Notes: generated by a model from the letters alone, not told the origin. A stretch of 64,000 nucleotides of DNA from Halogeometricum sp. S3BR5-2 (GCF_031624635.1 NZ_JAMQOQ010000007.1:62001-126000), one strand, 5' to 3'; counted from the first letter of the stretch, positions 1-9,986 are shown. Numbers and translations are program-made.

Positions 1-81
1 AGCTCACTTTTCCCTGATGATGAATCGGACTACGCATTTTGTTCACGCCACTTATCCGGCCTCGGTGTTACGTACAGGTGA
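1..81 (+). CDS. Possible C-terminal end of a gene entering the window
   Basis: An open frame runs from the first base to a TGA at 79-81 and would encode 26 residues ending in ...GVTYR. No start is visible because the window begins inside it. The stretch is too short to assign a family, and the reading could be chance. It is recorded only because nothing else explains these bases. Confidence 0.2.
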   Translation, partial: SSLFPDDESDYAFCSRHLSGLGVTYR

Positions 82-107
82 GCTACGAATCGGTTGGTAT
101 ACTATCT

Positions 108-320
108 TTATGGGTCGATATGATGCACTGCTTCAGGAGAAAGGAGACGCCCAGTTGGTAAAGCAACCCAACTGTTCGGAAGAATTCTGAGATTACCTTC
201 GTGGAGAATCTGTTCTTGTTCGAAATCGCCGTATACCGTTGCATTCTCGTACTCAATCACCGTTCCGTCCGAAAGTTCCTCCGCAACTTCGTCCCACACC
301 GACTTCGTTGAAATGACCAT
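108..320 (-). CDS. Small acidic hypothetical protein
   Basis: Encodes 70 residues with acidic composition typical of haloarchaeal cytoplasmic proteins (VWDEVAEELSDGTVIEYENA). There is no signal peptide, membrane segment or metal motif. It lies alone about 110 bp downstream of the integrase, on the same strand. I do not recognise the family. Codon use looks genuine, but a protein this short cannot be confirmed without homologues. Confidence 0.4.
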   Translation of the reverse strand: MVISTKSVWDEVAEELSDGTVIEYENATVYGDFEQEQILHEGNLRILPNSWVALPTGRLLSPEAVHHIDP

Positions 321-434
321 GTCAACCGTATTGTTCTTCCAAGTGTAATCTTTAACGAATCACACGACAATCAATTCGCAGACTCTCCTGAACGGCTATT
401 TCACACCCATCTACTGTAGAAATAAGTGATACAA

Positions 435-1526
435 CTACTCGTCGAGGAGCCGACTAGCGGTCTCACCGCGCTCTGAAGCGTCGATGTGCGAGTACGCCTC
501 TTTTGTCACTGAGAGACTGGAATGCCGAAGGATATCGGACGCTAGTCCTCGATCTTCCCGGAACAACGCATCCCCGAGGCCGCGACGAGCACCATGCAGC
601 TTCGGTTTCTCGCCGTCGACGTCGACGCCAGCGCCCTCAGCAATCCGCGCGAGAACTCGACGAGCTCCGTGAGTCGTAATCGCCGGCGGAGCAATCTCGA
701 GTTCATAGAGAACCTCGTCGACGTCGCCGTCGTCAAGAAGCGTGTCGGCGTCGTCGCGAGCGTTACGGACCGCAGCGTACTTCGACGGCGCGTGCCCGGT
801 CGGGAACACCGGCCACTCGTCGATCGGAGAATCTTGAACACGCTTCCACTGCTGTATTGCCTTACGAGCCTGTTCAAGTACAGAGACGTCCTCCCACGAT
901 TGCGACTTCCCCCACACGCGGAGCGTCCACGAGTCCGTATCCACGCGTTCCCAGGTGAGTCCTTGTCGGCCCGAGCGATCGTCACCACTCACCCGGAAGA
1001 CCTCCGCCCCTCGGACACCTGTGTACGCGAGAACGTGGATGAACGCGCGGTCCTGAACGGCCTGCGTTGCATCGAGACCATCTTCTTCGATAGATTCGTA
1101 CGCGCGGTCGTTCGTGTATTCGACGAGCTTCTGACGGACTTCGGGCGTCCAGAATTGCTGGGTTCGGTCTTCATCGTCGCGAGGCAAAGGCTCACGAGCA
1201 CGATCAGTGAGTGCCGGGTTCTGTGAGAGGACGCCGTCGCGAACACAGTAGCCAAGAAACCCACTGACGACGTTATAGTACATCTGTGCCGTTGATGCCG
1301 CGATTCCATTTGCCTCGACGCGCTGATTCAGCCGGTCGGCATACCGGCGAAGGATCTGCTCGCCATCGTTCTCGAAGGAGTCGAAGGTCTCGAAATCGCG
1401 ACGTCGGAGCCAGACGGTGAACTGTTCGAGGACCGTCTCGGCAGTGTGGCGGTACTGATCGGAGTCGCCACTCGAACGCAGGTAGCGGTCAACAGCTTGG
1501 GAGACCTCGGAGTCATCGTCGGTCAC
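435..1526 (-). CDS. Tyrosine recombinase / phage-type integrase
   Basis: 363 residues with the two-domain layout of the lambda-integrase family. The N-terminal SAM-like core-binding domain covers roughly residues 1-115. The catalytic domain carries the first active-site Arg in TGVRGAEV, the H-x-x-R box in LHGARRGLGDALF, and the second His and nucleophilic Tyr in LRHSSLSVTKEAYSHI. All key residues are present, so the enzyme looks intact. Such enzymes integrate and excise plasmids, proviruses or ICEs. No tRNA gene or obvious att core is visible beside it. Whether it belongs to the conjugation module 33 kb away cannot be told here. Confidence 0.93.
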   Translation of the reverse strand: MTDDDSEVSQAVDRYLRSSGDSDQYRHTAETVLEQFTVWLRRRDFETFDSFENDGEQILRRYADRLNQRVEANGIAASTAQMYYNVVSGFLGYCVRDGVLSQNPALTDRAREPLPRDDEDRTQQFWTPEVRQKLVEYTNDRAYESIEEDGLDATQAVQDRAFIHVLAYTGVRGAEVFRVSGDDRSGRQGLTWERVDTDSWTLRVWGKSQSWEDVSVLEQARKAIQQWKRVQDSPIDEWPVFPTGHAPSKYAAVRNARDDADTLLDDGDVDEVLYELEIAPPAITTHGARRVLARIAEGAGVDVDGEKPKLHGARRGLGDALFREDRGLASDILRHSSLSVTKEAYSHIDASERGETASRLLDE

Positions 1527-1967
1527 GTGATCCTCCGTAATGCTGGAGTGGCGTTTCGAGGGTTGTAACCCCTGGATTTCGTTGGTGACATCGGATGGGA
1601 TGAGGGTACAGCGTCGACCCCTTTAGTTCTACGTACGTGTACTGAGATACACGTAAGTGGACACTCATCATCACTTGTTGCTACAGAGAACGCTCCTACT
1701 TGCCGAATATCGCATTCCAATGCCCACCCAAGATCAATAAATCACATAGTGGTATACAAAATCTGACGGATGGGGGAACCCAGAGTTTCGGAGGACGGGT
1801 TATTTTTGCGCTTTTCTAGGGATTTTCGTGGGTCGGACAGGCCACATCGGTGTCGCATCAACTACTGTTCTCGGTGAGACACCATCGAATGCGCGAAAAC
1901 AGCCCCAAATTCGACCACTCGCAAAGTGTCGCCACTCACAACAGGCAATCCGAGCTGGTGTAGAGCG
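1527..1967. other. Non-coding interval between integrase and IS remnant
   Basis: About 440 bp upstream of the integrase gene and downstream of the dead transposase. Short frames exist on both strands but none has convincing codon use or a recognisable product. The interval should contain the integrase promoter and one end of the IS. I could not find a clear terminal inverted repeat or target duplication. Confidence 0.5.
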
Positions 1968-3556
1968 CTAATCAGGTGGGATTAGTGGTGAGCAAACCAA
2001 CTCGACACACTCACCAGCCGTCAGAACCGGTGCATAATCCATCTCACCATTGACACCAGCCTTCAACAGAAAATCGGTGAGCCGCCAGATATTGTGCAGC
2101 AGCACCGCGAATACAAAGTAGAACAACCGCACTCGGTAATCTTTCGAGGAGGTCTTCGCCAAGAAGTCGTTCTTGATGCTCTTGTACTCGTTCTCGATCT
2201 GCCAGCGACGACTGTACCGACGGCAGAACGTCTCAGCTTCCTTGGGGCCGACTGAGAGGTTCGTCGCAAAGACCGCTGTCTCCCTCCTTTCGTCGAGGGC
2301 ACGTAGAGAAACTGCATCGCGTGCGAACCGTGATCGACGTGGACAGAGGTCGATTCAACTGCGACTTCTTGCCCATCTTCATCCATCGTCTCTATGTTCT
2401 CGCGTTCGGCGCTGTGAATCCGCTTCGGAATGAGGTAGTTCACATTGAGGTTCGAGAGCGTCTGGTAGACCGCTTTCGAGTCAAACTCTCGGTCGCACAG
2501 CACCATCTCAATCGGCACGTGCTCCTGTGCGCGTCGAACAAGCCGTCGGAGGACGCGGTGAACCCGATTCGGTGGGTTCTCGTCCCACGACGAACTCTCA
2601 CGAATAGGTTCGACAGCGAGAATCAGCGGGATGTTCCATCCGACAATCGAGATCGTGGCGAACTTGAACGCCCTTCCTTCGCCGTCCTTTGTCCCGCTAA
2701 CCATCGGCATTCCTTCCACGTTACCGAAGTAGTGGATGGTTGTGATGTCGATCGCGACGGTGACTGGGCGACGAAACGAGGAGTCCGATTGAATCACTGC
2801 GAGGAGTCCTTCCGTCGCCTGTTGAAATCCATCGAGTAGGTTCTCAGGATCAAATTGCTTGACAGCTCGGAGGTGGGTGTCTCCGTGGGGGCCGTACTCT
2901 TTGCCTCGTCGGAACTTGAACCGGGCCGCACCCTGTGGAGTACCACAGCCGACCATCCCGATGAACGTCTGAAGCTCAAAGAATCGCGTGTCCTCATACG
3001 TCGCGTTCTGGGCTCTCCCGGAGTCGAACGGACCGAAGCCATGCTCACGAGCGAGACGAGTTGTTCGATAAATTTCTTCGTCAGAGATTTCGGCAGCATC
3101 CTCAGCCGAGTTAATGGTCTCCTCTGATGACTGCTTGACTTCCTCCAGTGGCCGGACTTCGGGAACCGAGAGATTCTCGTTATGGATTTCCTTGACCAAG
3201 CAGTGTGCACTGGCAGTGACATACCCACGAACATCGTCGTCAAAGCGATTGCACCACGTTCGAGAGATGACTGACTCGTCGGGAATTCAGTCGAGACCGA
3301 ATACATCTGCGAGTTCTGGATGGCGTGTGAGAGACCGATAGCTGTCTCCAGTGACTTCTAGATAGATGAAGAGCTTGAGCATTCCGTGGAACGAGTACGG
3401 TGTGGGGTGCCATTCCGGGTAACCGTCTTTCAGCGTCTTGATTTGGAGCTCAAGATTGGTCAGTGCAGTACACAACTCTGTACCTTCTCGAAGGTGCTTG
3501 CGGAGTACAAGAGCAGCGACAAATGCGTCGGTCAATCGGCGGCCACGCTGTACCAT
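1968..3556 (-). pseudogene. IS4-like DDE transposase, broken by a stop and a frameshift
   Basis: Three in-line segments together read as one DDE transposase of about 525 residues. The N-terminal segment (3290-3556) ends at an in-frame TGA at 3287-3289. Translation in the same frame continues IPDESVISRTWCNRFDD and on through the catalytic Asp regions (VTVAIDITTIHY and VLCDREFDSKAVYQ). Near 2290-2300 the frame shifts, and the C-terminal part with the catalytic Glu (WQIENEYKSIK) continues in another frame to 1968. Two independent lesions make this copy inactive. The IS subgroup and the element ends were not determined. Confidence 0.85.
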
Positions 3557-3682
3557 CGATTTGTTATACCATGAGATGATTAATGATGGTCCTGGCTTTT
3601 TAGCTTTGTTGATATTCTTATAAAAATTATGAAAATATACACACGCTATGATTAGACGGACAAGGAAAGTAAAAAGACGGAG

Positions 3683-4366
3683 TCAATGATAATGGGGTTC
3701 TTGAAACGGGACTACGGGGATATTCCGAACATGAAATGTCTTGCCTTGATATTCGACTGTGGTATCTAGTGTCTCGGGAAGGAGTTCAACGAGTCGATCA
3801 AACGGGAACGAGGGCGGATTTGAGACTGCTGGAATCATTCTCGGTTCGCTTTTATCGACGGGATAACTGACCCCGACCCACAGAACCCGCTCTGGATACT
3901 CTGCCGTGCCGACTGCTGCCTGAGTGCTGACCCGTACCGCCTTTGCTTCGTCTCCGAGATGGTCGTATAACAACCGTTTGATCGTCTCTCTCGCTATCTT
4001 TGTCGCTTCAACGAGGAGCCAGCTTTGAAACGACATCTCGTTAGTTCTAGTTGTGGACCCATCTGGTCCAGAATCACGTACCCCGTCGTATTCTCGCGTC
4101 ACTGACTCCCTTGAGTTAAGAAAATCTGGGGAGTTTCTCCGAATTACTGCCTCGTCGTCAGATACTTTTTGGACACCAAGTATCTCGTCTTCAATGCCGA
4201 GTTGGATGGCTGCCACCTCCAGCTGATTCGGGTCCAGGTTGAAACGATTGGCAATAGTATTGAATTTTTCTGGGTCAACTGAGCCCCGCTGGACGAGCAG
4301 AGTTCCGAGAGCTGCTGCAACATCGGAGTCCTCGTGAAAGGGGAAGAGTTCATGCGTGGCAGTCAT
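3683..4366 (-). CDS. Hypothetical protein, 227 aa
   Basis: Soluble, moderately acidic protein with no signal peptide or membrane span. The N-terminal half is predicted helical (DPEKFNTIANRFNLDPNQLEVAAIQLGIEDEI). The C-terminal half has beta-like segments (RVLWVGVSYPVDKSEPRMIPA, TVEYQGKTFHVRNIPVVPF). No catalytic or metal motif stands out and I do not recognise the family. It sits between the dead transposase and the protease stub, so it may itself be cargo of a mobile segment. Confidence 0.6.
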   Translation of the reverse strand: MTATHELFPFHEDSDVAAALGTLLVQRGSVDPEKFNTIANRFNLDPNQLEVAAIQLGIEDEILGVQKVSDDEAVIRRNSPDFLNSRESVTREYDGVRDSGPDGSTTRTNEMSFQSWLLVEATKIARETIKRLLYDHLGDEAKAVRVSTQAAVGTAEYPERVLWVGVSYPVDKSEPRMIPAVSNPPSFPFDRLVELLPETLDTTVEYQGKTFHVRNIPVVPFQEPHYH

Positions 4367-4378
4367 GGTTAGTGAGCG

Positions 4379-5191
4379 GTGCTAGATAATTATATCTCTG
4401 TATTATTAGAGACCCACGTTGACGTTGAACCTGTCTTCGATGTTCTCTATGGCTGTTGCTTGTGCGTACATGGCCTTTCCTTTGTGGATTCCTGCTATCA
4501 GGCTGTACGTGTAGTCAGTCCCGTATTCGTGGAAGACAGGACCCCCAGAGTCCCCACTTTGAGAAGTTGCTCGGTAGGCGAAGACAGACCCATCCCAAGA
4601 GGAAATGAAACCAGAAGTCCGGCCAGTACTAGCACCTTGTTTCGTGAGTTCGAAATTCTGATTCCCAGCCTGATCGTCGATTTCAGAATTAGTGAGAATC
4701 CCGGCATTCACTTCAACGAACTCCGGAGGCGCCTGGAACTCGCCAACGGCCAAGTACAGTACCACGTCCGCAAACTGAAGCGGGCGGGAGAGATCGACGA
4801 GGAGTCGTACTTCGGACGAACGCACTACTACGCTCCCGATTTCGACCCCGAGACGAGGAAGACCGTTGCCGTGCTTCGGCGGGAGACGGCACGGGATATT
4901 TTGTCCGTTCTCCTCGAGAACGGTCCGAGTCGACCGACCGAACTCATTGAAGCCCTCGGTATCGCGCGAAGCACCCTGGATTACCACGTCAATCGCCTGA
5001 TCGACTGCGAACTCGTCGAGAAGCGTCGCGGCATCGGTAACCACGTGACGGTCGCCGTCGACGACCGGTCGACCGCGATCGAACTGCTCGAACTCGTTCG
5101 GCCGTCGTTCCCCGATCGAATGGTTGACCGGTTCACGAGACTGTTCGACGGTGTGTTGTACGGGCACGGAAACGACGAGGGTGAGTCGTAA
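4379..5191 (+). CDS. Two-winged-helix transcriptional regulator with a foreign N-terminus
   Basis: The open frame is 270 residues. Recognisable regulator sequence starts only at about 4670-4685 (SENPGIHFNELRRRL, GQVQYHVRKLKRAGEI). A second winged helix follows (SRPTELIEALGIARSTLDYHVNRLIDCELVEKRRG). This is the double-wHTH architecture common in haloarchaea. The first ~95 residues are antisense to the serine-protease stub and are probably not native. The regulator either lost its own start or now begins internally. The next gene, a P19-like lipoprotein, starts 68 bp downstream and may be its target. Confidence 0.6.
   Translation: MLDNYISVLLETHVDVEPVFDVLYGCCLCVHGLSFVDSCYQAVRVVSPVFVEDRTPRVPTLRSCSVGEDRPIPRGNETRSPASTSTLFREFEILIPSLIVDFRISENPGIHFNELRRRLELANGQVQYHVRKLKRAGEIDEESYFGRTHYYAPDFDPETRKTVAVLRRETARDILSVLLENGPSRPTELIEALGIARSTLDYHVNRLIDCELVEKRRGIGNHVTVAVDDRSTAIELLELVRPSFPDRMVDRFTRLFDGVLYGHGNDEGES
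4406..4680 (-). pseudogene. C-terminal stub of a trypsin-like (S1/streptogrisin-type) serine protease
   Basis: About 90 residues end a chymotrypsin-fold protease: LTKQGASTGRTSG is followed by the nucleophile motif SQSGDSGGPVF and a terminal strand region (YSLIAGIHKGKAMYAQATAIENIEDRF). The catalytic His and Asp would lie upstream and are absent. Beyond about 4645-4685 the same frame is simply antisense to a regulator gene on the other strand. The protease was therefore truncated by a recombination join and should be non-functional. Confidence 0.75.
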
Positions 5192-5259
5192 TCGGGTTCC
5201 CGTTTCCGTTCCGGAGAACGCACCAGAATCAGTTTGAACGCGCGGTACCGAACGCGAGT

Positions 5260-6310
5260 ATGAGACGACGTCAGATGCTCCTCGGGGCCGGGACGGTCGC
5301 GCTCGGATCGTTGACCGGATGCACGGGGAGTGTCTCGAACGTGTTCGAGATGTCACCCGGCAACACACCTCCTCTCGTCGAGAACCGTCTGAGTGCGGTG
5401 TACGTCCCTACCCACGTGGCAAGGGATGAACATGGTCGGGACAGGCACACTCGGTGAGATAAGGGTCGGGCTGATGTACTCGTACCCACACCGATTTTGG
5501 ATGGTAGAGAAAGAGAACGGCGAGTACGTCACGAACCAAGTGAAGATTCGACAGGAGGATTCGGTGCATCTGATGGCGATCCCGTGGGACGGTGAAACAG
5601 GGACGGTTCTCCCCAACACCGGGCTCTCCGTTGAGATAACGCGCGACGGCGAATTGATGAGCGAGGAGGTCATCTCCCCGATGCTCTCTCAGCGAATGGG
5701 CTTTCACTACGGTGCGAACTTCTCGCTCGACGGTGATGGCACGTACGACGTCACAGCCAACGTCGGCGGCGTCAGTATCCCGCGGTACGGTTCCTTTGAG
5801 GGGAAGTTCAGTTCGGCCGCTCAGACCACTGTCTCGTTCGAGTTCTCCAAACGCGAGCTGAACGACGTTCCGTATCAGCTATTGCGAGACAAGCAGGGCC
5901 AGCGCGGAGCGGTGAAGCCGATGAAAATGGAGATGATACCGACCGGATATGCCCCCGACTCGCTTCCGGGCACACCGCTCGGATGGGGAACTAGCGGGGA
6001 CGCCGTGTTCCTCGGAAGCGTCGTCGAAGCCGAGCGGTTCGGTTCCGGTCCGTACCTCGCTCTCTCCGCCCGCACACCACACAACGGCTTCGTTATCCCC
6101 GGAATAGCGCTATCAGCGTCCATCGACGATTCCGATCCCGTCGAACTCTCTCCGGCGCTCGACCCCGAACTCAATTTCCACTACAGCGCAACCGTCGACG
6201 ACCTCTCTGCTGATAGCGCGGTAGAGGAACCGTCGATGTCCCGCCGCAAGTCGCTCGGCACGAGGGGTACGAGACAGCGTTCTCGCGGATGCCTGCGTTT
6301 GAACTCGAGT
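5260..6310 (+). pseudogene. P19/Tp34-like iron-transport lipoprotein, two frameshifts
   Basis: Starts with a Tat-lipoprotein signal (MRRRQMLLGAGTVALGSLTGC). Near 5421-5428 one extra base shifts the frame, after which the family core resumes (GMNMVGTGTLGEIRVGLMYSYPH, DSVHLMAIPWD, MGFHYGANFSLDGDGTY). A second shift near 6220-6230 separates the terminal signature PPQVARHEGYETAF, which ends at TAG 6308-6310. Two intact paralogues lie at 17273-18355 and 20378-21439. Proteins of this type are thought to bind Fe or Cu outside the membrane and feed an iron permease. Single-base lesions could be decay or assembly errors. Confidence 0.75.
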
Positions 6311-6370
6311 AGCGATACATCGCTCTCTGTGGCGCTTTCTCCTCATCACTGTAAAAAAGAACCCGGATGG

Positions 6371-6979
6371 TTACGTCGATTCGTTCGTGTCCCCGAGAAC
6401 TTCGATGAGCCTCTCCACGAGGTCCTGATCGGATACCGCGTTACCGTACACGCGAACCTTGCTGACCCCCGAGTATCCGTGCTCTCCGGATTTGTCCCGT
6501 TCCCAGTAGAGCCACACCGCTTCTTCATCGCCTTCGAGTCCCAGTTCGGCGACGGGGAACTCCAGGGAGAGCGATTTTTCGTTTTCTTGGTCCCCATGTC
6601 CGCTACTGGTTTCGACCGTCTCTCCGTCGTTGAGCGGACGCGCTCCGTTCCCACCGTCGAGCGCGGTCCACGACCCGAGCCGGTATCGAACGGGTCTCTC
6701 GACTGGGTCGAACGTTTCCGTCCTACCGTCCGAATTCAAGAACTGGGAGGGGTAGACGACGACCTCGACGGACTCGTGCTTGGCTAAGTCGACGAAGTTC
6801 TCTTCGTTTCCGGGTTGAACGTCGATGTCAAGTTCGGTGGGAAAATGCGCTGCTGCGGTCTTGCTGAGTAACGGAAGTGCCCCGACTGTAACTGCGGTTG
6901 CACCCGCACCCTGAATGAGCCGTCGCCGAGTAAGGTTGATGGATTTTGTTCCGTTTCGTGTTTTACTGTCTTCTCGCAT
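6371..6979 (-). CDS. Tat-exported hypothetical protein
   Basis: 202 residues with a twin-arginine signal (LTRRRLIQGAGATAVTVGA) and a probable cleavage after TAAA. The mature part is acidic and beta-rich, with no cysteine, so it is probably a soluble secreted or envelope protein. Segments such as VEVVVYPSQFLNSDG, RYRLGSWTALDGG and EEAVWLYWERD suggest a compact extracellular domain. Convergent with the P19 pseudogene. I do not recognise the family and assign no activity. Confidence 0.7.
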   Translation of the reverse strand: MREDSKTRNGTKSINLTRRRLIQGAGATAVTVGALPLLSKTAAAHFPTELDIDVQPGNEENFVDLAKHESVEVVVYPSQFLNSDGRTETFDPVERPVRYRLGSWTALDGGNGARPLNDGETVETSSGHGDQENEKSLSLEFPVAELGLEGDEEAVWLYWERDKSGEHGYSGVSKVRVYGNAVSDQDLVERLIEVLGDTNEST

Positions 6980-7562
6980 TTACACGAGCACAAGGGGCCT
7001 TGTAGAGTCTGTTTCTTATGGCGTATCTCTCGTATCTGGTTTTGTATCGTACCGTTATTATAAGCCATAAGTCCACATCGAGATCTATTCTACAGCATGA
7101 CGGACTCTAAACGCAAATCATTCCACCGAAAATATATTTTATCATTTGAAATCTGTATTTACAGACCTATTCATTGGAGAAGTGTCCGGACCGGCGAACG
7201 ACTTTGAGAGCCGAACGACCCACGCCGATTCGGTATTCGGTGGGATGGCCTGTCACTCAACGAGAGCTAGAACATCTCCGGCGAAACTAGGAACTTTGAG
7301 GGAAATTGATTCACGATTCCGAGTAGCGTGGCCTGTGATTACTTCCGGGATAGTGGCTCGAAGACTGGATGCGAAAATATGAGAACACAAACAACTACGG
7401 ATCGGAACAGAATGTGGAGATTAGACTCCGATACGTAGCTGGTACCCCTCTCAGTTCGTTCGTGTTACTGTGTTACCCATAGAACAACATCAATTTGTGG
7501 CGAGTTCCTCATTACTGAGAATCCTCCTGCGCTCTTTAGGGCAAGATGCTCAATCAAGAAGC
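6980..7562. other. Non-coding interval upstream of two divergent secreted-protein genes
   Basis: About 580 bp between the Tat protein gene and the halocyanin gene, presumably carrying both promoters. AT-rich stretches with TATA-like hexamers (TTATAA near 7058-7065) are present. A 78-residue frame at 7146-7382 on the plus strand has poor haloarchaeal character and I do not call it. No repeat structure was recognised. Confidence 0.45.
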
Positions 7563-8135
7563 ATGGAGCGCAGACGGTATTTAAAAACAGCCAGTGTCGT
7601 CGCCACAGGCGGTGTGGCAAGCCTCGCAGGATGCACCAGTTCTGGCACTGAGGGCGACAGCAGTGACTCAACGAGCAAATCGCAACAGACGACCAGTAGC
7701 TCTAATGAGACGACCGGGAACTCAAATACGGTGCTGATGGTCACCGAAGGAAGTCAGTATTACTTCGACCCCATCGGATTGTTCGTTGAAACGGGCGATA
7801 CCGTCTCGTTCAAGATTCGGAGCGGGAACCACTCCGCAACGGCGTATCAGAAAGGGAACGGTCCCGCTTCGGTGACCCGTATCCCGGACGGAGCACAAGC
7901 CTTTGATAGCGGAACTCTGAGCGAACGGGGGGCGACCTTCCAGCACACGTTCGAGACGACCGGGACGTTCGATTACTACTGTATCCCACACAAAACTCTG
8001 GGTATGGTCGGCCGAATAGTCGTTGGAAAACCAAGAGGTCCAGCTGAGGAAAACATGCCGCCAGACGGAAATGTGCCAAAAAGCGGAACAATCGTCGATA
8101 ACGGTCTGGTTTCCTACAGCGAATTTAGTAGGTAA
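7563..8135 (+). CDS. Halocyanin-like blue copper lipoprotein
   Basis: 190 residues from ATG 7563, chosen because it begins the Tat/lipobox signal (MERRRYLKTASVVATGGVASLAGC). A Ser/Thr-rich linker (about residues 20-58) leads to a cupredoxin domain. Likely type-1 copper ligands are His in SGNHSATAY, then Cys, His and Met in DYYCIPHKTLGM. It would be a lipid-anchored electron carrier on the outer face of the membrane, passing electrons to oxidases or other redox enzymes. It lies just upstream of an arylsulfotransferase-like gene with a 56 bp gap. All ligands are intact. Confidence 0.88.
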   Translation: MERRRYLKTASVVATGGVASLAGCTSSGTEGDSSDSTSKSQQTTSSSNETTGNSNTVLMVTEGSQYYFDPIGLFVETGDTVSFKIRSGNHSATAYQKGNGPASVTRIPDGAQAFDSGTLSERGATFQHTFETTGTFDYYCIPHKTLGMVGRIVVGKPRGPAEENMPPDGNVPKSGTIVDNGLVSYSEFSR

Positions 8136-8191
8136 TAGATTTCTAGCATCGATATCCAAACACTCAATATGCGCTAAATGGGTGAACCAAT

Positions 8192-9589
8192 ATGGATCGA
8201 AAGCGGTTGCTTCGGCTCTTCTTTGCCTTCGTTCTCGGGGTTTCAAGTCTCGGTCTCGTGTACGGATACGCTGCGGGAGCGACGAACAATACGTTCGAGA
8301 ACCATCTCTCGAATCAGGGAATCGACAATCCCAACGAGAAAATCGTTCCGCCTCGTGACAACATCACCGTCATCGCGACCGATTCGAACTCGTGGCGGGG
8401 TGAGGCGAGCGGCGGTTCTCGCGCTCGAGCGGAACTCGTCGGATTCAATCCGAACGGGAGCGTCCTCTACTACAACGATTCGCACACTCGCTACTGGGAC
8501 GTTGACCCGGTCGCCGGGACGGAATCGACCGTTGAGTACATGTTCGCGGATCATCTTGACTCGTCAGCGTGTCCGAGTAGTGCAGACCTTTCCCAGCGCC
8601 GGGTTAACGAGAGCACGTGGACAGAGTACGAAAGCGCTCGATCGACGGACGCTTGCACGCGGAACGGCTACGAGCGGGTCAATCTGACGACCGGGGAGGT
8701 GACCCGAATCTGGAGCGAGACCACACCCGGGAAGGAGGCGACACGCTATCACGACGCCGACCGACTCAATGACACACACTTCGTCGTCGCCGATATCTAC
8801 CTCGACCGCGTGTTCGTCGTGAACACGACATCCAACCAAACTGAGTGGGTATGGAACGCCAGTTCCTCGTTCTCTCGGGAAACTGGCGGACCTTTCCCCG
8901 AAGATTGGACCCACATCAACGACGTTGAGGTCCTTGACGACGGTCGATTCATGGTAAGTGCCCGAAACCAGGACAGAGTCGTTTTCATCAACCAAAATGG
9001 TCTTAACCACGAGTGGACACTCGGTGAAGAGGATAATTACAACATCCTCTACGAGCAGCACAACCCCGATTATATTCCGTCCGAACGCGGCGGGCCATCC
9101 GTACTCGTCGCGGATTCCGAAAACAACCGCGTCGTCGAGTACCAACGAACGAACGAGAGCTGGCGACAGTCGTGGGTTTGGAGGGATGCGCGGATGCAGT
9201 GGCCTCGTGACGCTGACCGGCTTCCGAACGGTCACACGCTCGTCACGGACTCAAACGGAAATCGCGTATTCGAGGTGGACGAGTCGGGAGAAGTCGTTTG
9301 GAGCGTCAACATCGCGTTCCCCTACGAGGCGGAACGCCTCGGAACTGGAGACGAGAGTAGCGACGGTCCGAGTGCAGCGCGTGCGAATCTCGATTCCAAC
9401 ACCGGTGATCTCAGCGACCGATTCGTGATCGCTATCAAACAGTATATCCCCGGGAAGTATCTGAACGGTCTCATGTACATCACTCCCGTCTGGATGGGAA
9501 TCTTGGAGGTACTCGAAGTGGCGATGATACTCGGGACCGGTCTACTGTGGGTTGGAACCGAGTTCGTCTGGTGGAGGCAGGATAGATGA
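8192..9589 (+). CDS. Arylsulfotransferase (ASST)-like beta-propeller membrane protein
   Basis: 465 residues. There is an N-terminal hydrophobic segment (LLRLFFAFVLGVSSLGLVYGY), a propeller with repeating blade motifs (RYHDADRLNDTHFVVAD, WTHINDVEVLDDGRFMVS, WPRDADRLPNGHTLVTD, NRVFEVDESGEVVWSV), and a C-terminal membrane segment (MGILEVLEVAMILGTGLLWV). This is the haloarchaeal ASST-like layout with the propeller outside. Many N-glycosylation sequons (NNT, NGS, NTTSNQT) fit surface exposure. Substrate is unknown and sulfotransfer is unproven for archaeal members. A paralogue follows at 10620. Confidence 0.8.
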   Translation: MDRKRLLRLFFAFVLGVSSLGLVYGYAAGATNNTFENHLSNQGIDNPNEKIVPPRDNITVIATDSNSWRGEASGGSRARAELVGFNPNGSVLYYNDSHTRYWDVDPVAGTESTVEYMFADHLDSSACPSSADLSQRRVNESTWTEYESARSTDACTRNGYERVNLTTGEVTRIWSETTPGKEATRYHDADRLNDTHFVVADIYLDRVFVVNTTSNQTEWVWNASSSFSRETGGPFPEDWTHINDVEVLDDGRFMVSARNQDRVVFINQNGLNHEWTLGEEDNYNILYEQHNPDYIPSERGGPSVLVADSENNRVVEYQRTNESWRQSWVWRDARMQWPRDADRLPNGHTLVTDSNGNRVFEVDESGEVVWSVNIAFPYEAERLGTGDESSDGPSAARANLDSNTGDLSDRFVIAIKQYIPGKYLNGLMYITPVWMGILEVLEVAMILGTGLLWVGTEFVWWRQDR

Positions 9590-9986
9590 GATTGGGTAGT
9601 AAGACCCGTGTGTGAGGTGAGACCGCTCCTCTCTGAAAGCGATTCAACGCCGATGTGAGGAAGCCTATTGTTCCCTCCTTGTCGCAACGACGAGTCAGTG
9701 GTATATATCCAGTCTGTAACGTAAGAGTGTACGTCAAATTTCCGCTCAGTGAGAGTCCGCCGTCTATCCCGTTCATTGGCGTTTTTTGCTACTCACTATG
9801 CTCTCTGTCGTACTGGTGCCGATTACGTGCTTCTCGTAGCGCGTTCGTATCCACACTTTCTATACATCGTCTAACTGACGGGTGATGTCACTGTAAATCC
9901 AACCGAGAATCTGAAAGGAGATACAGATGGAAATCGGATAACGTATCCCGGCGGACGTTCATCATCGAACAAGAGGTGGAGTCACA
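9590..9986. other. Non-coding interval between propeller gene and regulator pseudogene
   Basis: About 400 bp with no supported gene. Frames seen here are short and lack haloarchaeal codon character. The sequence before 9987 contains a purine-rich AAGAGGTGGA that could serve as ribosome-binding site for the downstream GTG start. Otherwise I see nothing distinctive. Confidence 0.45.

Noticed and set aside
1-2000. tRNA gene or att core beside the integrase
   Set aside because: I looked for a tRNA 3' end or a repeated core near the integrase and found none, so integration at this site is not claimed.
7146-7382. 78-residue plus-strand frame
   Set aside because: No ribosome-binding site, weak composition, no recognisable family; more likely promoter DNA between secreted-protein genes.
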